Positions 23,737 to 32,304 of a DNA stretch of 64,000 bases are shown here, piece after piece. The notes under the pieces are model-generated. The model saw only the letters and a list, made by a program, of their open reading frames with translations, was not told where the DNA came from and made no database searches. Positions within the stretch are counted from its first letter, which is position 1. The number at the start of each line of letters is the position of its first letter. A program made the translations under genes and the position numbers. This stretch comes from JABJOE01 sp964344145 (GTDB taxonomy: Bacteria > Patescibacteriota > Patescibacteriia > UBA9934): contig CAYFME010000006.1 of assembly GCA_964344145.1 (NCBI GenBank), forward strand, positions 1 to 64,000, written 5' to 3'.

Positions 23737-24975
23737 CTATTGGTACATGCGCATGGCAAATTTAAGAGGTTCAAATACGTCCGTGACAGAGGCTTCAACA
23801 ATACCAGAATTAGGATCGTTAATGGCAATGTTTCCGTTACCAGATTCCGCTAAACCGGTTAGCACAATAAAGTGACCGCCGCTGGTGAAGATACTTGGCC
23901 CGACAGAGACGATGAAGATTTCGCCCTCTTCTAGCGCATTGTAGATGCCATTCGTATCGTCGATGGAGAAAATCTCACCATAGATTCCATTGTCGACTGC
24001 AATCGATGATTCGTTGAAGGCCGAGTAGTACGTTCCATTGCAGTTGCAGGCTGAATCACAGGCTCGGTGGCCTTCCGAGAGGTAGTATTGGGCGACGTAG
24101 CTTGGTGTAGCCTCTGCAACGCCAAAGGTGTGGTACACCATAGCGGCCGATGTTGGACCGCAGCCGGATGTTTCGACTGTTGTACCGCAACTGTAGTCGG
24201 TATCGTTTCCACGTTGCGTGTAGTACGTGACATCGTTTGTACCACGCGAGGCAACATCACTCTCCGTCACCGGTGGATCAGACAGATCTAGGTTGGCGAT
24301 GTCATCAAAGGTGTCCTCTGTTGAAACGAATTCTGATTTAACCGCTCGGATCGTTAAAGAATCGTACGTGAGTAGATGAGGATCGATGAGAGTGGCCAAC
24401 GTTGCTGCGCCAAGCAGGAGAATGACACCCGTGACCGCATTGCGTATGCGTTCCTTTGCTTTTCCGATGCGGCTGGTATTCCCGCGTGCCACCATCCACT
24501 GTAGTCCAGCAATCATGAGAACGACGACGGCAATTAGCCCGCCGGCAGGGAGAAGCCAGTTGTAAACGGCTTCAATATATTCTCCAAGATAGTTGCTGAC
24601 AACGGCATCGCCGTCCTGATAGGCGGGCGTGAACTCCAGCCCAGGGATATCGACACCCAGATTAGGATCCGAAACTCCCGTGAGCTCAGCCGTTGCTTCG
24701 TCCAACGTTTCGTTATCACCTTGCGCAAGAACCGTCATGGTGCCGTCGACGGTACATTGGATGCTATACCCGCTTACCACGCTATCGAGCGTTGCAATGG
24801 TCGTACAGTAGTCTTGGCAGTCGTCAATGCTCTCCATGGTCGATCCATCCGACGGATAGGGGTCGGTTGGCTCACACGTGCACTCGGGCGTGTCTTCGCA
24901 TTCATCAAAATCACCAGCCAGCACAAAGCCCGGAAGCATCAGTGGAATGAGGAGAAAGATGAGAAGACGATGCAT
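23737..24975 (-). CDS. T4SS_pilin module fused to C39-like cysteine peptidase
   Basis: 412 residues from ATG 24975, one base after the upstream gene's TAA. A signal peptide (about 1-20) is followed by a Cys-rich domain with six or more Cys (CEDTPECTCEP, CQDYC) and a pilin-type double membrane segment (about 134-165 and 180-200, sharing VVLMIAGLQWM and RIRNAVTGVILLLGA with its neighbour). The C-terminal papain-like C39_2-type domain has candidate Cys272 (GCGPTSAAM), His368 (GGHFIVLTG) and Asp387 (NDPN). The N-terminal half is a paralogue of the next gene; the catalytic half is unrelated. The product probably sits in the membrane with the peptidase outside. Role inferred: local processing of envelope or pilin protein. 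Confidence 0.8.
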   Translation of the reverse strand: MHRLLIFLLIPLMLPGFVLAGDFDECEDTPECTCEPTDPYPSDGSTMESIDDCQDYCTTIATLDSVVSGYSIQCTVDGTMTVLAQGDNETLDEATAELTGVSDPNLGVDIPGLEFTPAYQDGDAVVSNYLGEYIEAVYNWLLPAGGLIAVVVLMIAGLQWMVARGNTSRIGKAKERIRNAVTGVILLLGAATLATLIDPHLLTYDSLTIRAVKSEFVSTEDTFDDIANLDLSDPPVTESDVASRGTNDVTYYTQRGNDTDYSCGTTVETSGCGPTSAAMVYHTFGVAEATPSYVAQYYLSEGHRACDSACNCNGTYYSAFNESSIAVDNGIYGEIFSIDDTNGIYNALEEGEIFIVSVGPSIFTSGGHFIVLTGLAESGNGNIAINDPNSGIVEASVTDVFEPLKFAMRMYQ

Positions 24976-24976
24976 A

Positions 24977-26266
24977 TTAGTAGTTTGACTCATCAAGGCA
25001 GGTTAGAAGATCGCCGCCAGCGTGGAAGGAGATGTGAACGTGCGGCCCTGAAGTGTTGCCAGACTGTTCCCATGGTTGGCAGCTGCAATCTTCGTCAACA
25101 AAAGGAGAAGAACAGGTTGGTCCGGCCTTGATGCATTGACTTGCCTGTGACCAATCACTCGGCGCACTTTCACCGCTGCAACAGTTACCACCGATGTGTC
25201 CGATGGAATCCCCCTGCTTGACCGTGTCACCTGTTTGCAAAGAGTCCCCGTCAGGCCCTAAGAAATCCTTCATGTGGCAGATAGAGATTTGTGCCCCAGA
25301 TCCTGTGAGCGTGATTTGATTTCCACATCGGTTGCCGTTGCCTTGTACAACTTTCACCGTGCCGTCGAATGGTGCGTACAACGCTCCGCCAAACCCGGCA
25401 GCATAATCAAGGGCGTTTACCTGTGTGTAGTCGTAATCGACGTTCCGAAGATGATAATTGCAGGAGAACACAGCGCCCGTAGGAGAAGCGAGCTCTCCGT
25501 CCATTGTACATGATCCAAGCTCCTTTGCGTTTTCGACAGCTCCAAGGCAGTCCTCGGCAACAACGCCCGGAGAGGTGCCAACCGATCCTTCTTCACCACC
25601 CGTGTCTTCATCGAGCTGTTGAGCGATCAGGCTGGTTTCCAGCGCTTCGAAGGTCACGAGACGGGGGTCGATGAGATAGGCCAAGGTGTACGCACCAAGT
25701 AAGAGGATGACGCCAGTAACGGCGTTGCGGATGCGCCCCTTTGCTTTATCGATGCGACTGGTATTTCCACGTGCCAGCATCCACTGCAGTCCAGCGATCA
25801 TAAGTACAACAACGGCGAGCAAGGCGGCAGCCGGCAAGAGCCAGTCGTAGATCGCCGCGACATACTCTCCGAGATAATTGCTCACGAATCGATCACCGTC
25901 GCGGTAGGCGCTGGAAAATTCAAGTCCCGGGATATCGACGCCGAGGTCTGGATCTTCATAGTAATAGTCATCAAAGTCGTCCTGGATGCTGTCGAGTCCA
26001 CCTTGGCTGATCGTCGTAATCTCGCCGTCCACGGTACATTGAAGACTATAGCCGGTTACCGTCTCTTCTTGCCCAGATACATCGGTACAGTATTCCTGAC
26101 AGTCCTCAACACTCCCAATGACCGTTTGGTTTTCAAGAGGAGTTACATCTTCCGGTGTACAGGTGCATGACACCGTATCTTCCTCACAATCTGAAAATTC
26201 CTCCGCGCCGACTGGAAAGGGAAGGAGGAAAATCAGGGCGATAAGAACGATGTGCGGCCAGCGCAT
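24977..26266 (-). CDS. T4SS_pilin module fused to M23 metallopeptidase
   Basis: 429 residues. Signal peptide 1-21, Cys-rich domain about 27-77 (CEEDTVSCTC, CQEYC), two membrane segments about 136-163 and 181-199, then an M23 domain about 265-425 with candidate ligands His272, Asp287 and the HVH pair His409/His411, plus His331 (CHMKDF). M23 domains cut peptidoglycan. Extra Cys pairs in the M23 part (NCC, CSCQ) suggest disulfides. Its ATG shares one base with the stop of the DsbA-like gene (TAATG), so translation is coupled. It pairs with the C39 version directly downstream. Confidence 0.8.
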   Translation of the reverse strand: MRWPHIVLIALIFLLPFPVGAEEFSDCEEDTVSCTCTPEDVTPLENQTVIGSVEDCQEYCTDVSGQEETVTGYSLQCTVDGEITTISQGGLDSIQDDFDDYYYEDPDLGVDIPGLEFSSAYRDGDRFVSNYLGEYVAAIYDWLLPAAALLAVVVLMIAGLQWMLARGNTSRIDKAKGRIRNAVTGVILLLGAYTLAYLIDPRLVTFEALETSLIAQQLDEDTGGEEGSVGTSPGVVAEDCLGAVENAKELGSCTMDGELASPTGAVFSCNYHLRNVDYDYTQVNALDYAAGFGGALYAPFDGTVKVVQGNGNRCGNQITLTGSGAQISICHMKDFLGPDGDSLQTGDTVKQGDSIGHIGGNCCSGESAPSDWSQASQCIKAGPTCSSPFVDEDCSCQPWEQSGNTSGPHVHISFHAGGDLLTCLDESNY

Positions 26267-26922
26267 TATTGTGTCAGTTCAAGATTGAGAATCACCGCGC
26301 GGATTTCGCTTTCAGAGATGATACCGGTGTACCATTCGTCGTTGATGCTAATCGTTGGTGCAGAGATGAGTTCAAGGTCAACGGCATCTTGATACGACGA
26401 CTCCATGTCTTCAAAGGTTTGTTGTTTGTTCATGCAACGATTGAACCGCCAGCTTCCAAGATCGACTTCATCAGCAATCGCTTCAAAAAGTTCTGCAGCT
26501 GTGTCTTCGTTGATGTCCTGTTGATGGGCAAAGAGAAGGTCATGGTAGTCCCAAAACGCCCCCTGTTCTCCCGCGCAGCGCGCCGCCAGCGAGGCATTCG
26601 GTGCAAGCGGATGCGCGTAGACGTTCGGGAAGTCTTTCCAAACGAGCGTAATCTCATCTGGATAATCTTCGGCAACGTTGTTCAACGCCATAGCAACGTC
26701 CGCACACGTCTCGCACAAAAAGTCGCTGTAGTGAGTGATGATGATTGGGGCGTCTTGCGACCCTTTGACTGGGTCATAGTCTTGAATACCTGTGTCGATC
26801 TCGTCCTCCTCGTCAGTAAACACAACCGTCTGTGTTGGCAACACGGATATCAACATCATCACGAACACAATAAAGATCAGTCCGGCAAAGATGAGGAGAG
26901 CGAGTGGTGTGCGTTGAACCAT
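26266..26922 (-). CDS. Membrane-anchored DsbA/BdbD-like thiol oxidoreductase
   Basis: 218 residues with an N-terminal membrane anchor (about 7-28) and a thioredoxin-fold DsbA-like domain. The active site is Cys70-Glu-Thr-Cys73 (FLCETCADV), and the cis-Pro loop is SAPTISIN. Thioredoxin_4 proteins make disulfides in exported proteins. AGGAGG precedes the ATG. Its stop overlaps the start of the Cys-rich pilin-M23 gene, which makes that protein and its C39 partner likely substrates. Confidence 0.85.
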   Translation of the reverse strand: MVQRTPLALLIFAGLIFIVFVMMLISVLPTQTVVFTDEEDEIDTGIQDYDPVKGSQDAPIIITHYSDFLCETCADVAMALNNVAEDYPDEITLVWKDFPNVYAHPLAPNASLAARCAGEQGAFWDYHDLLFAHQQDINEDTAAELFEAIADEVDLGSWRFNRCMNKQQTFEDMESSYQDAVDLELISAPTISINDEWYTGIISESEIRAVILNLELTQ

Positions 26923-26933
26923 AATCCTCCTGG

Positions 26934-28148
26934 TTATTTCAGACGAATGAAGTTCAGCCGATCGAGCGAGTCGGTGAAGTAGAGGATGGATTCATCGTCG
27001 CTCACGCTGAGATTGAACATCTGCATGTCCAAAACGGGTGTAGCAAGTAGTGAGACGCGTCCTGTTGAGAGGTTGACCTCGTAGACGTCGTCGTAGGAGT
27101 CGATCAGACGATGGTCGAGGCCTGAGCCGGCTGTTACCTCCCGCGGTGCGGCACAGATAATCGTTGTTTCATCTTGGAATGTACACTTTTCTACCCATGT
27201 TTGCAGATCAATACGCTCGCGTTCCGAGCCGATGGAGCCCGTTGCGTTTGTGTACCAGAGCGATGGTGTGTCGCCCTCAGAGGCAAGGGCAACGGAGTAA
27301 AGAATGGCTGTGCCGGTTGGCGACCAGATCGCCGAGAAGTTACCGCCCTCCACGATTAGGCTGCCGACAGCCTCACCATCCATATCAATGAGATAAATCT
27401 CGTCTCGACCAAATCCAGATTGCGTTTGACCTGTATCGGAGAAGGCAACAACTTGGTTTGTTGGGGAGATGTTCACCGTCACATCGTCAGCATTATTGCC
27501 CAGTCCAGCCACGACTTGCGTCTGTGATCCATCACTACTACTGATCACCAATGCGTTCGCATTCGAGTCGATGCTCATACTCTTGTTCGCCACCTCGTCT
27601 CCGTCATCGGAGAACTCGAAGTCTTCCCAGTGACTTGGTAGCGTGGTTTGCTCACCAGTCTCCAGATCGTAGATGATGTTTGATCCGTCAGGGAACTCGA
27701 GCGCTGCCTTTGTTCCTGAGTCAGCGATGACGACCGTTTCCGCCTCGGCAAAGGCTTGGTCGGTGATGGCGATGAGCTCACCGCTGCTGTCGATCATGTA
27801 AAACAATCCGTCGCGCTCATCGTAAAAGAGAATCGTATCTCCGACGATCGTTGGCGCTGTCACGCCCGATGAGGTTAGTCGTTGTGTGTACGTCTCACCA
27901 CCATCGGCAACAGAGGAGGGGAGTTGGCCGGTGACGTCCTCTTCTTCTTCAACACCTTCGCGCTCTTCAATTTCTTCCGATAGCGAGAGGCGGCCGTCTT
28001 CGTCAACGATCTCCTCGTCTTCGACATCATCTTCAATCTGCGGACCGCCACCAAAGAATAGCGCGTACAAGCCCCAACCAATGAGAGCTGCCGCCGCCAG
28101 GACGCCAACAATACCGAGGAGCATTTTTAAACGTGGAGAAAGATACAT
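26934..28148 (-). CDS. Membrane-anchored beta-propeller (TolB/WD40-like) protein
   Basis: 404 residues. A membrane helix at about 8-32, a very acidic linker (about 37-75), then repeated blade-like strands such as IVGDTILFYDERDGLFYMID, FSAIWSPTGTAILYS and LSVSDDESILYFTD. The domain is probably extracytoplasmic and may be a protein-binding scaffold. It is second gene of the operon, 4 bases after the membrane protein gene and 11 bases before the DsbA-like gene. Confidence 0.75.
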   Translation of the reverse strand: MYLSPRLKMLLGIVGVLAAAALIGWGLYALFFGGGPQIEDDVEDEEIVDEDGRLSLSEEIEEREGVEEEEDVTGQLPSSVADGGETYTQRLTSSGVTAPTIVGDTILFYDERDGLFYMIDSSGELIAITDQAFAEAETVVIADSGTKAALEFPDGSNIIYDLETGEQTTLPSHWEDFEFSDDGDEVANKSMSIDSNANALVISSSDGSQTQVVAGLGNNADDVTVNISPTNQVVAFSDTGQTQSGFGRDEIYLIDMDGEAVGSLIVEGGNFSAIWSPTGTAILYSVALASEGDTPSLWYTNATGSIGSERERIDLQTWVEKCTFQDETTIICAAPREVTAGSGLDHRLIDSYDDVYEVNLSTGRVSLLATPVLDMQMFNLSVSDDESILYFTDSLDRLNFIRLK

Positions 28149-28152
28149 AAGG

Positions 28153-29115
28153 TTAGAAGAAAGTGATGCCTAAGTAGGTAACGACCGTTGCAAAGATGAT
28201 GAACGGCATGAGGGTATAAACAATAGCGAGGTGAATGAGGGCGATAACGGCAATCAGCAACATCCAGTAGACCGGGATGAGTAGCCACATGAACAGGTCG
28301 TACAGATTGATCAGCATGCCGACCGATTCGGCAGCATTATCTGGCGGCTTACCTGATGGTACCGTCAAGGGTGGCGGCTCCGCCCAAGAGATAACGGTTC
28401 CTTCCGCGATGAATGGCTTTCCGCCATTGAGGGCACCGGTGAGTCCCTGCCAACTCGTGAGTACCGTTCCAAAACTAAACCAGCTTTCCAGAGCCGCGCC
28501 TTCAACCTCAATGACCGCCCCTTGATCGACGGCACTCCATATGGCTTTTTTCGTTCCTTTCCCGGCTGCTTTTTTGAATGCCTTTTTGAATTGTTCTTTT
28601 GCTTTCGCTTTTACTTTTTCGATCGCTTTTTGTTTGAGTTCCTCAATTCGTTTGTTCACGGCATTGCGAATTGGCTGCGCAAACGTTTGATCTAGTTTTG
28701 CTTTGATCATGTCGCCCATGCCACCTTGCTCAAGTTCCTCGCCGTACCAGTCTTGCATCTGATTCTTCTCATCTTCCGAGAATTCGCTAGCGCTTTGGAG
28801 AAAATTGTCTGGCAAGGCAAACTGTTGCGCGCGCATTTGGTCCATGTGACGCTTCTGCGCCATGTCGCGCTTGAAGACCTGTTCGTCAACGGAGTTGCGC
28901 GCGTTCGGTACTTGCGCGGCGTTGAGAGGAATAACCTCAGCACGATGACCGCCAGGCTTGGATTGCTGTCGTCGCGTTCGGTTCGGAACAAAGCGGTCAG
29001 AAGCATCAATAACTTGGCCACGTTTTCGTGACCTTGCTTGAGACGGGTTCTGCTTCGCGAATTTATTCGCCCGCAAAGCCCGCGCGCGGTTCATGTCTAG
29101 CGCCGCTTGCGCCAT
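28153..29115 (-). CDS. Hypothetical protein with C-terminal membrane segments
   Basis: 320 residues. The basic, Gln/Arg-rich N-terminal 100 residues and a Lys-rich helical stretch (about 150-195, KAIEKVKAKAKEQFKK) are followed by hydrophobic helices at about 265-320. Not recognised. It opens the six-gene minus-strand operon ending in radA. Its -10 box (TATAAT) overlaps the clpC stop codon and the predicted transcription start falls on the ATG, so it is leaderless. Confidence 0.7.
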   Translation of the reverse strand: MAQAALDMNRARALRANKFAKQNPSQARSRKRGQVIDASDRFVPNRTRRQQSKPGGHRAEVIPLNAAQVPNARNSVDEQVFKRDMAQKRHMDQMRAQQFALPDNFLQSASEFSEDEKNQMQDWYGEELEQGGMGDMIKAKLDQTFAQPIRNAVNKRIEELKQKAIEKVKAKAKEQFKKAFKKAAGKGTKKAIWSAVDQGAVIEVEGAALESWFSFGTVLTSWQGLTGALNGGKPFIAEGTVISWAEPPPLTVPSGKPPDNAAESVGMLINLYDLFMWLLIPVYWMLLIAVIALIHLAIVYTLMPFIIFATVVTYLGITFF

Positions 29116-29121
29116 GACATG

Positions 29122-29127
29122 ATTATA
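29122..29127 (-). promoter_or_regulatory. -10 box nested in the clpC stop codon
   Basis: TATAAT on the minus strand; its TAA (29123-29125) is also the clpC stop. It lies 6 bases before the ATG at 29115. Confidence 0.75.
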
Positions 29128-31405
29128 CTACGTTTACGCCTGTTTTGTCTGCTGTAAGTGTGCCGTTTTTGTTTGAAAGTAAAACGGGCTCGATTTCTTG
29201 TTCAATGATGCGCAACAGTCCACGCGCGCCTTCTTTTTCCGCCACCCTACTACGAACGTATTTGTAGACTGACGAATCAATATCAATGGCAACACCCTGC
29301 TCATGCAAATGCGTGAGGATGGGCGCCAGTTGTTGCTTTATGATAGCCGTCGCATGACGCGTGGAAAGAGGGGAGAAGAGGCAAATTTGATCCAGACGGT
29401 TGAGTAGTTCGGTTCGGAAGATATCTTCTAGGTCCGCGCGGACATCCTCAGGGCTCCACGCATCACCTCCAAATCCCATAGCACCACGCTCAAAGCGTTC
29501 GCGTCCAACGTTGGTTGTGAGAACGATGATGGCTTGTCCAAAGGAAATCATCTTGCCGGTACCATCGCGGATCTGACCTTCTTCCAAGATTTGCAGCAGC
29601 AAGTTTTGAATATCCGGATGCGCTTTCTCCATCTCGTCAAAGAGTACAAGCGATGCTGGATGATGTTTGAGATGATCTGTCAGTACGTTTGTATCACGAT
29701 AGCCAACATAGCCGGCAGGGGAACCAAGCAGCTTGCTAGCACTATGTGCCTCCCGGTATTCAGACATGTCCAAGCGCAGCAGCGCGTCCTTGTGTGGCAG
29801 GATCGTCTTGGCAATAATTTTTGCTAGCTCGGTTTTTCCCACACCTGATGGCCCGGCGAACAAGAATGACGCACGAGGACGTATTCCTTCGTTCCATCGT
29901 GGTCGCGTGAGCACGCGCGCAACGTCATCAATCACACGATCTTGGCCAACGATTGTTTCGCTCAACTGTTTTTTGAGCGTTGAGTGCTCTTGTTGCTCGT
30001 GACTTTGCAGGTCTTCCTTTGTCATGCCGCGAATGCGCATGACGGTGTTGCGGATATGTTCCTTGTTGACGATAACTGGCGTATCACCTTTTCCACGCGC
30101 GCCCATCGCCGCACCCGCTTCATCCATTAAGTCGATGGCTTTGTCGGGGAAGTATTGCATCGTCAGGTAGCGCTGCGCGAGCTCCAAGATCGTCTCGATC
30201 GCTTCATCGTCAAAGCGGACGTTATGATATTGCTCGTAGGTCGGCTGTACGCCTTGAAGAATCGTGCGTGTTTGATCGAGCGTCGGCTCGTCAACAACGA
30301 TTGGCTGGAAGCGTCGCTCAACCGCACCGTCGGCTTCAATGAACTTTTTGTACTCCGCCGGGGTCGTCGCACCGATGCAACGAATCGTACCGCGGGCGAG
30401 AGCAGGCTTTAAGATGTTGGCGGCGTCGAGTGATCCAGAGGCTGAACCAGCGCCCATGATGGTATGTACCTCGTCGATGAAGAGAATGATGTCTTCTGAT
30501 CCAGCGATCTCATCGATCAGCGAACGGAGACGAGCCTCAAACTCTCCACGGTACATAGTCCCGGCGATCAAACTTGCAAGATCAAGTTGGTAAATGCGTT
30601 TGCCTTTAAGGGCTGCGTCTGTTTTTTTCTCAACGATCAAACGGGCGAGACCTTCTACGATGGCCGTTTTCCCCACGCCCGGCTCTCCAATGAGGATCGG
30701 GTTATTTTTTGTGCGGCGGGAGAGGATGTGGGTCATGCGCTCGAGTTCATGCGCGCGACCAATGACGGGCGTGACACGTTTGAGCGCCTCCGGATCAGTG
30801 AGCTCGTGGGCGAAATCTTCCAGTGCTGAGACGCCATCATCTTCCTCCAGGTCATCCCCGCCGGAGGCGGGCCAGCCTTCGGCTGGAAACTCCACCGGCG
30901 CGCCATCGGGCTGCACTTGTAGCGAAGTTGTCGGCGGCAAGCTGTCGAGCTCAGGAAAGAGCGTTGTCGTCTTCAAGAGCATGGAAACGTGCTGCAAGAG
31001 ACCGTCTGTTTGTACGGACTGATTGGTGAAGAACTGCTTTAGTGGTTGGTGAGGGAGTTGCAGAAGGCTGGCGAGCAGGTGCTCGGTGCCAACGTGTCGG
31101 TGATCGTAAATATTCGCCGTGAGGACGGCTTTTTCAACGGCCTTGCGGGCATGCGCATTCAGGACCGGGATTTTGGAAGACGTTGACGGATTGTTCGCGC
31201 TGGCTGACTTGGCAAACTGTTCAAGCGCTGCTTCTTTCACACCAGCCTTCTCGAGCATGTGCGCGGCAACAGAGCCGGGTTGCTTGTACAGCGCCCAGAG
31301 AAAGTGCTCGGGACCAACGTCGTCTCCGCCATGGTCGACCGCAAAGCACAGCGACCGCGTGAGGACGTCTTTCAGGTGCGTTGTGAATTTGCTGACAATG
31401 TCCAT
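29123..31405 (-). CDS. clpC: ClpC/ClpA-type AAA+ unfoldase
   Basis: 760 residues from ATG 31405; the ATGs further upstream lie in or before the promoter. Two Clp_N repeats (about 5-145), NBD1 with Walker A GEPGVGKT (about 240-247) and Walker B LFIDEVH, no ClpB-type M domain, then NBD2 with GPSGVGKT (about 518-525) and a C-terminal ClpB_D2-small region. It unfolds proteins for a partner protease; no clpP lies in this window. Expressed from a promoter at 31426-31452. Confidence 0.9.
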   Translation of the reverse strand: MDIVSKFTTHLKDVLTRSLCFAVDHGGDDVGPEHFLWALYKQPGSVAAHMLEKAGVKEAALEQFAKSASANNPSTSSKIPVLNAHARKAVEKAVLTANIYDHRHVGTEHLLASLLQLPHQPLKQFFTNQSVQTDGLLQHVSMLLKTTTLFPELDSLPPTTSLQVQPDGAPVEFPAEGWPASGGDDLEEDDGVSALEDFAHELTDPEALKRVTPVIGRAHELERMTHILSRRTKNNPILIGEPGVGKTAIVEGLARLIVEKKTDAALKGKRIYQLDLASLIAGTMYRGEFEARLRSLIDEIAGSEDIILFIDEVHTIMGAGSASGSLDAANILKPALARGTIRCIGATTPAEYKKFIEADGAVERRFQPIVVDEPTLDQTRTILQGVQPTYEQYHNVRFDDEAIETILELAQRYLTMQYFPDKAIDLMDEAGAAMGARGKGDTPVIVNKEHIRNTVMRIRGMTKEDLQSHEQQEHSTLKKQLSETIVGQDRVIDDVARVLTRPRWNEGIRPRASFLFAGPSGVGKTELAKIIAKTILPHKDALLRLDMSEYREAHSASKLLGSPAGYVGYRDTNVLTDHLKHHPASLVLFDEMEKAHPDIQNLLLQILEEGQIRDGTGKMISFGQAIIVLTTNVGRERFERGAMGFGGDAWSPEDVRADLEDIFRTELLNRLDQICLFSPLSTRHATAIIKQQLAPILTHLHEQGVAIDIDSSVYKYVRSRVAEKEGARGLLRIIEQEIEPVLLSNKNGTLTADKTGVNVV

Positions 31406-31425
31406 TAAGAAAACGGTACACATTG

Positions 31426-31452
31426 AGTATACCGCATTCTTACCCTGGTCAA
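31426..31452 (-). promoter_or_regulatory. clpC promoter
   Basis: TTGACC (31447-31452) and TATACT (31426-31431) on the minus strand, 15 bases apart. The start of transcription should be near 31419. Confidence 0.6.
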
Positions 31453-31461
31453 GAACCTTCG

Positions 31462-32148
31462 TCAAACAGTTTTTGGACGACCGTGTCGATCGTACCACCA
31501 GCGGATAAAGTACAAGAATGGTGTGTCAATGGCGGCGATTACAACTTTTGCGGCAATGGCCGCAATGATGAGCTGGCCCACAGGGAACACGCCAAAAAAT
31601 GCGACAGTGTAGAAGATGAGTGAGTCAACGACTTGGCTGACAGCTGTTGAAGCATTATTGCGCAGCCAAAGATGCTTGTTGTGCGTTTTCTTTTTCAAGA
31701 AGTGGAACGCCCACACGTCGTGCGTTTGCGCGGCCGTGTAGGCAAGCACAGATGCAAGTCCAATGCGCCAGCTGCTGCCAAGCAACGTTTCAAACGCCTC
31801 TTGATGCTCCCAAAACGGCGCCGGTTCCAGAACAACGGCAACCTGCGCGACAAACACATAGAGAAGCAGCGCGAGGAATCCTACCCCGACAGCTTTTTTG
31901 GCCGCACGTTTGCCCCAGAATTCTGAAATCGTGTCGGTCAGCAAGAATGTCATCGAGTAAGCGACAACAGTCACGGACACCGCCAACGGTCCGATCATCG
32001 TGACTTTAGTTGCAATCACCTGTGAGACTAGGATTGAGGCGACGAACAAACCAATGAGATACTCAACGCCATAGCGCCGTCCAAGCAGACATCCGACTGT
32101 TGTGAGCACGAGCGTTAAGAGGAGCCAGACAATAAGAATGGGATCCAT
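31462..32148 (-). CDS. VUT-family (queuosine precursor transporter-like) membrane protein
   Basis: 228 residues, six predicted helices, with the DUF165/VUT pattern (SMTFLLTDTISEFWGKRAAKKAV and DSLIFYTVAFFG). The family includes YhhQ, which imports queuosine precursors, and putative vitamin carriers. A second member, from a different subgroup, is at 51030. Divergent from a TrmB regulator. Specificity cannot be assigned. Confidence 0.8.
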   Translation of the reverse strand: MDPILIVWLLLTLVLTTVGCLLGRRYGVEYLIGLFVASILVSQVIATKVTMIGPLAVSVTVVAYSMTFLLTDTISEFWGKRAAKKAVGVGFLALLLYVFVAQVAVVLEPAPFWEHQEAFETLLGSSWRIGLASVLAYTAAQTHDVWAFHFLKKKTHNKHLWLRNNASTAVSQVVDSLIFYTVAFFGVFPVGQLIIAAIAAKVVIAAIDTPFLYFIRWWYDRHGRPKTV

Positions 32149-32169
32149 AAAACGTGTTTATTTGCTGGC

Positions 32170-32197
32170 ATCATAAGCATCTGTATCTTGATTTCAA
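32170..32197 (-). promoter_or_regulatory. Promoter of the VUT-family gene
   Basis: TTGAAA (32192-32197) and TATGAT (32170-32175) on the minus strand, spacer 16. The dyad at 32199-32225 touches the -35. Confidence 0.65.
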
Positions 32198-32198
32198 C

Positions 32199-32225
32199 AG
32201 AATAAAGTACAGAAAAACTTATTCT
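32199..32225. promoter_or_regulatory. Candidate TrmB operator
   Basis: AGAATAA and TTATTCT, a 7-bp inverted repeat 13 bases apart, lie between the two divergent promoters and next to the VUT -35. Binding here by the TrmB encoded at 32305 is an inference from position. Confidence 0.45.
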
Positions 32226-32267
32226 ATTGGGATATTGGTGACAATGTAGCTCGATTTGTAATTTTTT

Positions 32268-32296
32268 TTGACAAAAATGATGAAGGCGGCTATCTT
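32268..32296 (+). promoter_or_regulatory. Promoter of the second TrmB gene
   Basis: TTGACA (32268-32273), 17-base spacer, TATCTT (32291-32296), then ATG at 32305: nearly leaderless. Confidence 0.75.
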
Positions 32297-32304
32297 GTAG
32301 GCCT

